Shown in pieces: positions 36,994-46,439 of a stretch of DNA of 64,000 nt (positions are counted from its first letter, which is position 1; each line of letters opens with the position of its first letter). This stretch comes from Cyclonatronum proteinivorum (lineage in GTDB: Bacteria; Bacteroidota; Rhodothermia; Balneolales; Cyclonatronaceae), in NCBI RefSeq assembly GCF_003353065.1, contig NZ_CP027806.1, positions 558,001 to 622,000 on the forward strand, in the 5' to 3' direction. The position numbers and the translations under genes are program-made. The notes below the pieces were generated by a model. That model did no database searches and had not been told where the DNA came from. It saw only the letters and a program-made list of their open reading frames with translations.

Positions 36994-38640
36994 TTAACTT
37001 TGCGCAATAGCTGATTCAATTTTTTTGGTCAGCTTTTCGTCCTGCATACGATCGATATCGTTAGCAGGCTTAAGCAAAGACTCCCGTGCTTTTGCAAGGT
37101 CTTCTTCCTCAATCACAAGGGCGCTGTAATCATACGACGCAACCGCGGCAGCGTCAAAATGACCGGCCATATTCAGATGGCGCCGCAGACTGTTGTAGGC
37201 CGCCTCTCTCGCGATATACGCAATTTCTGCACCCGTAAGCCCCTGCAGGCTCAGCCCGTAGCTACTGCGGTCAACGGCTTCGGAAAAAGGCATATCCTGC
37301 GTTGTAATCTCAAATATTTTCCGGCAGCCTTCAGCGTCCGGTTTTTTGACTTCCAATTGATAGTCAAAACGACCGGGGCGGAGCAGGGCCGGATCAATCA
37401 GTTCAATCCGGTTGGTTGCACCAATTACACAAACCCGGCCGTAATCCTCAACACCGTCCATCACCGAAAGCAGCTGATTCACGAAGCGCGCATCGGTGCG
37501 CAGGGTCTCGGCATCGGAGCGCCGCTGTGCTACGGCATCCATCTCATCGAAAAAAATGATGGAAGGCTGCATTTCTCGGGCTTCATCAAACAGCTTCCGC
37601 AGGTTCTCCTCGCTTGCCCCCTGATATTTGTTGATCAGCTCCGGACCCTTCACCGAAATAAAATGCGCCTCAACCTCATTCGCGATGGCCTTGGCGACCA
37701 TCGTTTTACCGCAGCCGGGTTCGCCGTACAGCATCATGCCTTTATGCGGCTTAATGCCCAAATGACGAAACAGACCCGGATTTTTCAGCGGCAGCTCAAT
37801 GACCTCCCGCACTTGCGTGATGATACCGTCAATACCTCCAATTTCATCAAACCGCACCTTGGGGATGTTGCGAAGCTTTTTCTCGGACGCCTGATCACCT
37901 GCCGCCTCGCTTCCGCCCTTCCTTCCCGCGCTTCCGTTGGTGCCCGGAGACCCGTTTCGCGTGAGCTTGTGAATGATACCTTTCGGCCGCTCAATAATTC
38001 GGGAACCTTCGACCTCTTTACTGAAAAAAACCGACCAGTTCGCATTCTCATTGGTATCGATCTGATCGGGCAGCCGGCCGATAATGCCCTCGGTTACGGA
38101 GAAATCAAAAGACGGACACAGATACAGATGTTTGTCCTCGACTTGCTGCCGCAGAATGGCCAGGATCTGATGTTTATCCACCTTCCAGACCCCTTCCGAA
38201 ACAAAATGCCCGAAGCTAAACCAGTAGGTGCCCAGCAGCAGCGCCTCACGGTTTTCGGGGAGATATCGGGTGATGGCATCGAGCGCGGCATACCCCCAGC
38301 CGTCAGGCCGCAGGCTCTCGTCAGCCTGTTCTTTCCGGATGGCCTCCTCCTGTGCCGCAACTGTTTCGAAAAGCTGCACCAAATACGACGGCGACACCGC
38401 CCGACCCTCTTTTTTGATGGTCACGCCAGGCACAGCGGCGAAGTCCGTACACAGCTCACGGAGCGTATCAAACGCCTTCCGAAAGCTTACGGAACCAAAA
38501 CGGAGTGTTAAAACAGCCTGCGATGGACGGTTTTCGTCCGTGTTAAAAAGCTGTTCGGTCACACCGGAAAGCTGTTGTAAGAGCCCGCGCTGCGATTCGG
38601 AAACCTGCGTTTCCGGAAGTTGGATTTCAAAATTATTCAT
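36994..38640 (-). CDS. classical AAA ATPase, Cdc48/FtsH-like single module
   Basis: A 548-residue protein. A 255-residue N-terminal region of unknown fold precedes a Gly/Ser linker and one AAA module: 'RFDEIGGIDGII', Walker A GEPGCGKT (306-313), Walker B 'IIFFDEMDAV' (360-369), sensor 'VIGATNR', arginine finger 'LLRPGRFD'. The module is of the Cdc48/proteasomal-ATPase type; no zinc protease domain follows, so it is not FtsH. It probably forms a hexameric unfoldase or remodeller with the N-domain choosing the client. ATG 38640 is chosen over 38751 because the extra 37 residues are Cys/Arg-rich and atypical. Confidence 0.83.
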   Translation of the reverse strand: MNNFEIQLPETQVSESQRGLLQQLSGVTEQLFNTDENRPSQAVLTLRFGSVSFRKAFDTLRELCTDFAAVPGVTIKKEGRAVSPSYLVQLFETVAAQEEAIRKEQADESLRPDGWGYAALDAITRYLPENREALLLGTYWFSFGHFVSEGVWKVDKHQILAILRQQVEDKHLYLCPSFDFSVTEGIIGRLPDQIDTNENANWSVFFSKEVEGSRIIERPKGIIHKLTRNGSPGTNGSAGRKGGSEAAGDQASEKKLRNIPKVRFDEIGGIDGIITQVREVIELPLKNPGLFRHLGIKPHKGMMLYGEPGCGKTMVAKAIANEVEAHFISVKGPELINKYQGASEENLRKLFDEAREMQPSIIFFDEMDAVAQRRSDAETLRTDARFVNQLLSVMDGVEDYGRVCVIGATNRIELIDPALLRPGRFDYQLEVKKPDAEGCRKIFEITTQDMPFSEAVDRSSYGLSLQGLTGAEIAYIAREAAYNSLRRHLNMAGHFDAAAVASYDYSALVIEEEDLAKARESLLKPANDIDRMQDEKLTKKIESAIAQS

Positions 38641-39028
38641 ACGCTCCGAAACAAAGCCACCGCAGATTGCATTCACCCCAAACAAAGTACGCAGCCCCAA
38701 AACCGACCGCCACGCCCGGCGTAAAGACGCGCAGCAAACAGGCTTCAACATCCGGTCCTGCCCGGGCTGATTCGCTGAACGGGTCTTATTTTTTTGGTTA
38801 AAACTTCGTGAACATCAGGAGTCTGGGTGACAGACTCCGCACTCCCAAACCTAAGATGGGTCCCTTGCTTTTTTTTGTGTGTAAAAGGAAACGGACGTCT
38901 GAAGCAAAGCCACAGGCCGCGGTCAACGGGTGCAATGCCATCATCAATGACAAATAACTGACAGCTATGGAGCGCTGATCAGGCAGGCGCCATCCCGCTA
39001 AAAACAGCTGTCGCCGCTACTGAACCGT

Positions 39029-40216
39029 TCAGATCAGTTTCTTTACCGTCAGGCCGAAAAACTTCAGCTTCATCCAGTGTGCAAACATGGGATCAGCAAA
39101 AGAAAGCTGATCGCCGCGATAGGTCAGCAGGTCGGCAGCGAGCAGCAAACGCCGGTTTTTGGTTGTGCTTGCAGGGGAGCCGAGACGGTACTTTTCCATC
39201 ACAGATACACTACTAAGTTGCTGTTCACCCATTGCAACCGCTTTGAGCAGGTTCAGCTGTGTCGGACTCAAGCCTCCGGCAAGGCGGCTGTAGGCCCGGT
39301 CGTGCAGGGCAAAATAAAGCTGAAGCGCAGCACGCAGTTCTTTTTTGCCGGAAGTTTGCTCTGCCGCCGTTTGGTGCCACAGATGGAATGCCAGCTCCTG
39401 CGCTGGTCTCGCTTCCGCTTCGCAAAGCGAAAGCAGCTGCAGCAGGGTCTGTTTCCTGACGCTCTTACCGGTTGCCCGAAACTGTTCCCTGAAGTAGGCA
39501 AGCCAGGTCTCAGCGGGCAGTGGCTGCGGTTGCACCAGCTGTGCAAACTGATAAAAAGGCTGTGCAGGCCGCTCAAACAACTGTACAAATGCAGGTCCGC
39601 CGCTGCCCGACAGCAGATAGCTGACCCGCTTATGGTTTTGCCAGATTGCCCGCACCCTTTTTGCAAATGCAGCGCCTTTGTCGAGATTTCGGAGCAGGTG
39701 AAAGTCATCAATCCAAATTACCAGACGGCAGCCGAGACTTTCGGCAATGCGTTCAGGGAGATCAAGAATTTCATCAGGATTGTGTTCGGTCTGCCAGCTG
39801 TCGAAAAGAAGCTTTTCCGCGTCACCGGGTTCCGTTAAGGGCGTAACTTTCTGCAGAAAAGTTTGGGCCAGCTGCAGGCGGGTTTCGGATGACTTCGAAG
39901 CGGCCTGAAGCACATGGGTTGCAAAATGATTCAGAAAATCAACGGTGTGCTGTGCCCGAAACAAGTCGGTGATCGCTAATATGCGTACGGACTCTTGCTG
40001 TGGGCCTGAACCGCTGTTTTGCTGGGCCTGTTTGCTGATCGCAGCCAAAACGGCCTGTGCCAGCCAGCTTTTCCCGCGACCCGGCGGTGCCGCAATAACC
40101 GCATTGCTGCCCGCAAGCAGGGTGGAAGTCAGAAACGTACACACCTCATCCCTGCCCGTAAAAAAACGCGACCGGTAGGGGATGTCAAAGGCAAAGGGTG
40201 TGTTTTTGGGAAACAT
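39029..40216 (-). CDS. ATP-binding protein, archaeal-ATPase/AAA_16-like
   Basis: About 395 residues. 'FFTGRDEVCTFL' precedes Walker A 'APPGRGKSWL' (42-51 from ATG 40216); Walker B is 'LVIWIDDFHLL'. A C-terminal winged-helix-like part ('LGSPASTTKNRRLLLAADLL', 'DPMFAHWMK') resembles the domain at the end of archaeal-type STAND-like ATPases. The organisation suggests a signalling or DNA-associated ATPase of unknown role. The frame extends to 40273, and ATG 40249 is also possible; 40216 places the conserved part near the N-terminus. Confidence 0.7.
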   Translation of the reverse strand: MFPKNTPFAFDIPYRSRFFTGRDEVCTFLTSTLLAGSNAVIAAPPGRGKSWLAQAVLAAISKQAQQNSGSGPQQESVRILAITDLFRAQHTVDFLNHFATHVLQAASKSSETRLQLAQTFLQKVTPLTEPGDAEKLLFDSWQTEHNPDEILDLPERIAESLGCRLVIWIDDFHLLRNLDKGAAFAKRVRAIWQNHKRVSYLLSGSGGPAFVQLFERPAQPFYQFAQLVQPQPLPAETWLAYFREQFRATGKSVRKQTLLQLLSLCEAEARPAQELAFHLWHQTAAEQTSGKKELRAALQLYFALHDRAYSRLAGGLSPTQLNLLKAVAMGEQQLSSVSVMEKYRLGSPASTTKNRRLLLAADLLTYRGDQLSFADPMFAHWMKLKFFGLTVKKLI

Positions 40217-40348
40217 GACTGCGAAAAGGGAATCAGATGGCTGTCTCATTCCCAAAATACACTTTTCCCGCAAAGCCTGAAGGTTCAGTTTGGCTGTATT
40301 TTTTACGCCCGAAACCCGTCAGGCCAGAAATTGCGCACCTAAGCTGCC

Positions 40349-40966
40349 CTACTTGCGAATGGGGTTCAGGCGCGACAAAAATGATGGTGCCGGTTCCGGG
40401 AAAACGCCTTCGTGAACCGACCGGATGTCTTCTACAGATACAAAGGCGTTGGGATTATACTTTTGGACAATTTGCTGCACTTTTTCAAGATCACGCCGCT
40501 TGATGATGGTAAGGATGAGACGGACCTGCCCCGATCGCCCCGTTGCGCTGACCGTAGTTGCCCCGTATTTGTTCTCGCGAAGTACATCAGTGAGCTCGGT
40601 AGCGTCCTGTGCGGTAATGATTCGCATACACAACATGCCCATTGCCAGCTTGCTTTCAATGTAAATACCCACATAATTACCCATCGAGAAGCCGCCGGCA
40701 AACGCAATAAATGAAACCCAGTTATCCAGGTTCTGAATAATCTGACTGATTGCGACCAGCCAGATCAGCGATTCAAAAAAGCCAACCATGGCTGCCAGCT
40801 TCCGCATACTCCGGCTTACAAAGATAATGCGAAGGGTGCCCAGCGACTGATCTACAATCCGGGCAAGAAATATGAGCAGGGGCAACACAATCCAGGCAAA
40901 CCAGTCGAAGCCGGAGGCCGTAGCCGTTTCAACAGTTTCGGGAAGCTGTGCAAAGATAAAGTCCAT
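40349..40966 (-). CDS. DUF2179/UPF0316 membrane protein
   Basis: A 205-residue protein with three N-terminal helices ('WIVLPLLIFLARIVDQSLGT', 'MVGFFESLIWLVAISQII', 'FIAFAGGFSMGNYVGIYI'), then a cytoplasmic DUF2179-type domain ('GSGQVRLILTIIKRRDL'-like region, about residues 120-185). The family (UPF0316) is of unknown function. ATG 40966 is chosen because the 24 residues upstream in frame are not conserved-looking. Confidence 0.85.
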   Translation of the reverse strand: MDFIFAQLPETVETATASGFDWFAWIVLPLLIFLARIVDQSLGTLRIIFVSRSMRKLAAMVGFFESLIWLVAISQIIQNLDNWVSFIAFAGGFSMGNYVGIYIESKLAMGMLCMRIITAQDATELTDVLRENKYGATTVSATGRSGQVRLILTIIKRRDLEKVQQIVQKYNPNAFVSVEDIRSVHEGVFPEPAPSFLSRLNPIRK

Positions 40967-41038
40967 GGATGAAAAGCCGGTTTTTGGCAGCGTATGAGTG
41001 AAGTGAAGGATAGTGCAGGGAAGCAAGGTATTAGTCAA

Positions 41039-41583
41039 AGATACCGTAATTTTGAAGCATGAAGGCTACTTCTCAAGCAAAAAATCCGATATCTTTGAGA
41101 GCTTTCAGTTCCCTTGTGAATGTTTTCCGCTCCTGTCACTTTATACATAGAGAAGTTATCGGATACACCGCGCTGCAGCCCTAATAAGTAAAGCTGTTAC
41201 AACTTATCTCCCGGCAGAAGCTGTCAGGGTATCGCGGTTCCGGCTAATTTTTACCGAACCTTAAAACATTGTAAGGCAGTGACTTTTACGGCATGTTTAT
41301 ACAAGAATCAGCAAGTGCTTCCGTTGGGTGCCCGACTCATCGAAGGGCGGAAAATCCCTGAATAAGATTTATTTTCACAGGGAATTTATAGTGCCCCGAC
41401 CATCAGCGCGAATCGGGAAATGAAAATTCAGCCGGATAAGGGGTATGTACATCCGGCTGAGAAAAGTATCGGGGAGGCTGGGTAATGAAAATGACCGGTG
41501 CTGCAGTGCAGAAAGCGCCGGATCAACCGGACAATTATTAAAATCAACTGGTTTGGAATACAACCACAAAACAATGATCTACT
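41039..41583. other. long non-coding leader region of the P-type ATPase gene
   Basis: 545 bases without a supported gene. Two hairpins are visible: TCCCTG (41355-41360) with CAGGGA (41378-41383), and CAGCCGGAT (41429-41437) with ATCCGGCTG (41451-41459), both well upstream of the ATPase start. A G-rich patch, GGGGAGGCTGGG (41471-41482), follows. This could be a structured 5' leader; I cannot match it to a known riboswitch class. Confidence 0.4.
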
Positions 41584-44253
41584 ATGGCTACCAAATGGCA
41601 TACCTTAGAAGCAGCAGAAGCGCTTGACAAGCTGCAAAGTTCAACTGACAAAGGACTCACGCCCAAAGAGGCCGAGAAGCGTCTGCAGGAATACGGGCCC
41701 AATAAACTGCCTGAGAAAAAGGGGCGTCATCCTGTCATGCAGTTCCTTGCGCATTTTCACAATGTGCTGATTTACATCTTGCTTGTGGCAGCGGTTGTTA
41801 CCGCTTTGATGGATCACTGGATCGACACCATCGTAATCCTTGCGGTTGTGCTGGCCAATGCAATCGTAGGCTTCGTACAGGAAGGCAAGGCTGAAAAAGC
41901 CCTTGAAGGCATTAAAAACATGCTTTCTCTGGATGCGCAGGTCATTCGTGACGGGAAGCAGCAGAAAGTAAATGCCGATGCCATCGTGCCGGGTGATATT
42001 GTGCGGCTGCGGTCCGGTGACAAGGTGCCCGCGGATGTCCGCATTATTGAGGCGAAAAGCTTTCGGGTTGAAGAGTCGCCGCTGACTGGAGAATCCACGG
42101 ATGTGAGAAAAACAAGCGATTCGGTTTCAGAGGATGCCGTTGTTGGCGATCGGAAATGTATGGCCTTTTCAGGTACGATGGTGACCTACGGGACGGCGAC
42201 CGGTGTCGTGGTTGAAACCGGCCTGAAGACGGAGCTGGGCAAGATCACTAAGATGCTTTCAGAGCAGAAGGAGTTTACAACCCCCTTGCTGCAGAAGATT
42301 GATAAGTTTGCCATACGCCTGTCGGTCTTCGTACTCCTTTTCTCTCTTAGCTTTTTCCTGTTCGGATATTTCTTCCGGGATTACACAACCATGGAGCTGT
42401 TTATGGCGACCATCGGTATTGTGGTAGCTTCTATCCCTGAGGGGCTTCCTGCCATCATTACCATTACGCTCGCCGTTGGGGTGCAGCGTATGGCGAGCCG
42501 AAAAGCGATTATCAGGCGGCTGCCTTCTGTTGAGACCCTGGGCTCGGTTAGCGTGATCTGTTCCGACAAAACCGGAACCCTGACCCGCAATGAAATGACG
42601 GTTCGTACTGTCGTAACCGCAGATGCTGCCTATGAGGTGGAAGGGTCCGGTTATCAGCCCGAAGGCGATATCCTTAAAGAGGATGCACCCCTGAAATCGT
42701 TTGAAGGGGAGCCAGCCTTGTATCAGCTTCTCCGCGCTGTTCGGGCCTGTAATGATGCTGCAATCGAAGAAAGCGAGGGGCAGTGGAAGCTCAACGGTAC
42801 GCCAACGGAAGGAGCGCTCATCACCCTTGCACACAAAGCAGGCTTGGCCGGGTTCAGCCCCAAACGTCTCGACGACATTCCGTTCGAGTCTGAGCACAAA
42901 TACATGGCAACTCTGAATGCGCATGAGGATAAAACCTATGTGTTTGTGAAGGGTGCTCCCGAGCGGTTAATGGATATGTGTGCGGAGCAGCTCACCGCTG
43001 AGGGTCCGGTAAAAATGCAGAAAGACTTCTGGACCGATCAGCAGGATACCATTGCGCGCCGCGGACAGCGGGTGCTTGGCGTTGCATTTCGCGAGGTAGA
43101 TGCAGGTACTTCGACTGTTGATCACGAAGATCTCGGGCAGGGGCTGACCTTTCTCGGGCTTACCGGCATTATTGATCCCCCGAGAGATGAGGCCGTAGCC
43201 GCGATTGAAGAATGCAAGGCTGCCGGAATCCGGGTTATTATGATTACCGGCGACCATGCTGTTACCGCGGAAGCTATTGCCAAAGAGCTGGGTATTGACA
43301 ATGGTGAAGGTACCATTACCGGCGCGCAGCTCGAGAAAACGCCAGACGATGCACTGCCTGAGCTTGTGATGAAGTACAATGTTTTTGCACGCACGAGTCC
43401 GGAGCATAAGCTGCGGCTTGTTAAAGCACTGCAGGCAAAGAATAAGCTCTGCGCAATGACCGGCGACGGCGTAAACGATGCCCCCGCCCTGAAGCGCGCT
43501 GATATTGGTATCGCCATGGGAATCAAAGGTACGGAGGTCAGCAAAGAGGCCGCAGAAATGGTACTGGCAGATGACAACTTTGCCACCATTACCAATGCTG
43601 TTGAGGAAGGCCGCACGGTTTACGACAACTTCCGGAAAACCATCCTGTACATCTTGCCGACCAATGGTGCGCAGGCTATTGTGCTGGTTGCTGCCATTTT
43701 CATAGGGATTGAAATGCCGATTACGCCGGCTCAGATTCTTTGGGTCAATATGGTTACAGCGGTAACCCTGGCGCTGGCGCTGGCTTTCGAGCCCATGGAG
43801 AAGCGGGTCATGGAGATGCCGCCCCGCAGGCGCGATGAGCCGACCCTTGGCGGCTATTTCATTTGGCGGATTATCTTCGTGTCGGTTCTGATCGGCGGAT
43901 TCACCTTTTTGCTCACGCACGTCTTTTTCGCAGGAGTTGATACGGATAAAATGAGAACCATTGCCGTAAACACGGTAGTCGCGGGACAGGTCTTCTACTT
44001 GTTCAACTGCCGTCAGTTCTATGAGACCGCTTTCACCAAGAGATTCTTTAGCAACAAATATATCTTCATTGCCATCGGCGTGCTCACGGTACTGCAGCTC
44101 CTGTTCATTTATGCGCCATTCATGAACACCCTGTTTTACACGGTACCACTCGGCTGGGCTGAGTGGAGTATCATCCTGTCAACAGGCGTACTTGTGTTGG
44201 TGCTCGTTGAACTGGAGAAGTGGATTTTCAGATCCCGCGGAAAAACCGTTTGA
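41584..44253 (+). CDS. P-type cation ATPase, Ca2+/PMCA-like (type II)
   Basis: An 889-residue transporter of full length. 'KLPEKKGRHPVMQFL' (N-terminal cation ATPase domain), 'EESPLTGES' (actuator), 'ASIPEGLPAIITITL' (TM4 ion-site PEGLP), phosphorylation Asp328 in 'CSDKTGTLTRNE', 'KGAPERLM' (nucleotide binding), 'TGDGVNDAPALKRADIGIAM' (hinge) and a six-helix C-terminal bundle are all present. PEGLP plus 'LWVNMVTAVTLALALAFEP' in TM6 fit type II pumps that export Ca2+ or a similar divalent or monovalent cation. A strong terminator follows. Confidence 0.92.
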   Translation: MATKWHTLEAAEALDKLQSSTDKGLTPKEAEKRLQEYGPNKLPEKKGRHPVMQFLAHFHNVLIYILLVAAVVTALMDHWIDTIVILAVVLANAIVGFVQEGKAEKALEGIKNMLSLDAQVIRDGKQQKVNADAIVPGDIVRLRSGDKVPADVRIIEAKSFRVEESPLTGESTDVRKTSDSVSEDAVVGDRKCMAFSGTMVTYGTATGVVVETGLKTELGKITKMLSEQKEFTTPLLQKIDKFAIRLSVFVLLFSLSFFLFGYFFRDYTTMELFMATIGIVVASIPEGLPAIITITLAVGVQRMASRKAIIRRLPSVETLGSVSVICSDKTGTLTRNEMTVRTVVTADAAYEVEGSGYQPEGDILKEDAPLKSFEGEPALYQLLRAVRACNDAAIEESEGQWKLNGTPTEGALITLAHKAGLAGFSPKRLDDIPFESEHKYMATLNAHEDKTYVFVKGAPERLMDMCAEQLTAEGPVKMQKDFWTDQQDTIARRGQRVLGVAFREVDAGTSTVDHEDLGQGLTFLGLTGIIDPPRDEAVAAIEECKAAGIRVIMITGDHAVTAEAIAKELGIDNGEGTITGAQLEKTPDDALPELVMKYNVFARTSPEHKLRLVKALQAKNKLCAMTGDGVNDAPALKRADIGIAMGIKGTEVSKEAAEMVLADDNFATITNAVEEGRTVYDNFRKTILYILPTNGAQAIVLVAAIFIGIEMPITPAQILWVNMVTAVTLALALAFEPMEKRVMEMPPRRRDEPTLGGYFIWRIIFVSVLIGGFTFLLTHVFFAGVDTDKMRTIAVNTVVAGQVFYLFNCRQFYETAFTKRFFSNKYIFIAIGVLTVLQLLFIYAPFMNTLFYTVPLGWAEWSIILSTGVLVLVLVELEKWIFRSRGKTV

Positions 44254-44294
44254 TTGCGGATGTCAGAGATCTGAACCAAACAAGGTGAACAATG

Positions 44295-44330
44295 AAAAAG
44301 GCCTGCGCGCATACGAACGCAGGCCTTTTT
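44295..44330 (+). terminator. terminator after the P-type ATPase gene
   Basis: GGCCTGCG (44300-44307) pairs with CGCAGGCC (44318-44325), flanked by AAAAA before and TTTTT after, so it can act on both strands. It lies about 45 bases after the ATPase stop. Confidence 0.85.
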
Positions 44331-44440
44331 CGATATACAGAGATGAACTTGCCACGGAAACCAAAAGCAACGCATTAATCTTAGGCCCAAGGGCTCGGAA
44401 GCTACCCCCCAAGCTCCTGATGTTCACGGAGTTTTCCCAA

Positions 44441-44479
44441 AAAAAAGCCGCTCGTCTTTGCTGACGGCGGCTTTTTTTG
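44441..44479. terminator. bidirectional terminator downstream of ahcY
   Basis: GCCGC (44447-44451) with GCGGC (44467-44471) and an inner GTC/GAC, flanked by an A-run and a T-run. On the minus strand it ends the ahcY transcript about 40 bases after its stop. Confidence 0.75.
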
Positions 44480-44515
44480 ATTTCGGTGGTTGTACCAAAT
44501 GTTGCGTTGCGGCGC

Positions 44516-45823
<1,308 letters not shown>

Positions 45824-46041
45824 AAAATAATAATAGGTTCGGTCGGGTCTGAATTTCGTTTAGCTTTCCAAAATACGCTTAATTCGCTGTTTTTTCAAGG
45901 AAAGCGTACGGGTGTAAACAGGCTTGGGGGTGGGGTCGTTCGGGGGTTTTGGTGGCGCTCAGAGTAATAGCTGCGGGTAACGATTGTAAAGATGGGCTTC
46001 GGGTTAATACATTACTTTGAACCGTTTGGGAAAAGAGTGTT

Positions 46042-46260
46042 CTAAGAAATTTCGCGGAAAACGTCTTCATCGCTTTCCCAGCCATGAGCTTTGCCGTAGG
46101 GTCTAAGTTCGCTTTGGAGGGTTTTACATTTTTCAAAAGCAAGCTGCCGTTTAAGCGCATCGAGTACCCACTCTTTCTGAGTCTTTCCGGCTTTTAATGA
46201 TGATTTCTCGAGAAGCTGTGCCAACTCTTTGTCAATTTCGATAGTAAGTGTGGTAGTCAT
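46042..46260 (-). CDS. orphan ribbon-helix-helix antitoxin-like protein
   Basis: A 72-residue protein. 'TLTIEIDKELAQLLEKSS' followed by 'GKTQKEWVLDALKRQL' fits a CopG/Arc-type RHH DNA-binding domain: one beta strand then two helices. The C-terminal 25 residues would bind a toxin. No toxin gene is found on either side (ahcY downstream, the aminopeptidase 180 bases upstream), so it is orphaned or acts alone as a repressor. Confidence 0.65.
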   Translation of the reverse strand: MTTTLTIEIDKELAQLLEKSSLKAGKTQKEWVLDALKRQLAFEKCKTLQSELRPYGKAHGWESDEDVFREIS

Positions 46261-46439
46261 AATTATGTATCCTGAGTAATATTTGGGGATTGTATATCTA
46301 ATATAATTAATGAAGTGAAGTGAGCAAGCTGAGTAGTATTGTCTTTGGTATTCATCATTGCTTACCGGATAAACAGATGTGATTGGAAATTCTGTAAATC
46401 GGACTCATAGACGTTCTCATTTTTTGATTCCGCGAAAAT

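Noticed and set aside
45824-46041. SAH riboswitch upstream of ahcY
   Set aside because: None of the conserved SAH-aptamer segments could be found on the minus strand in this gap.
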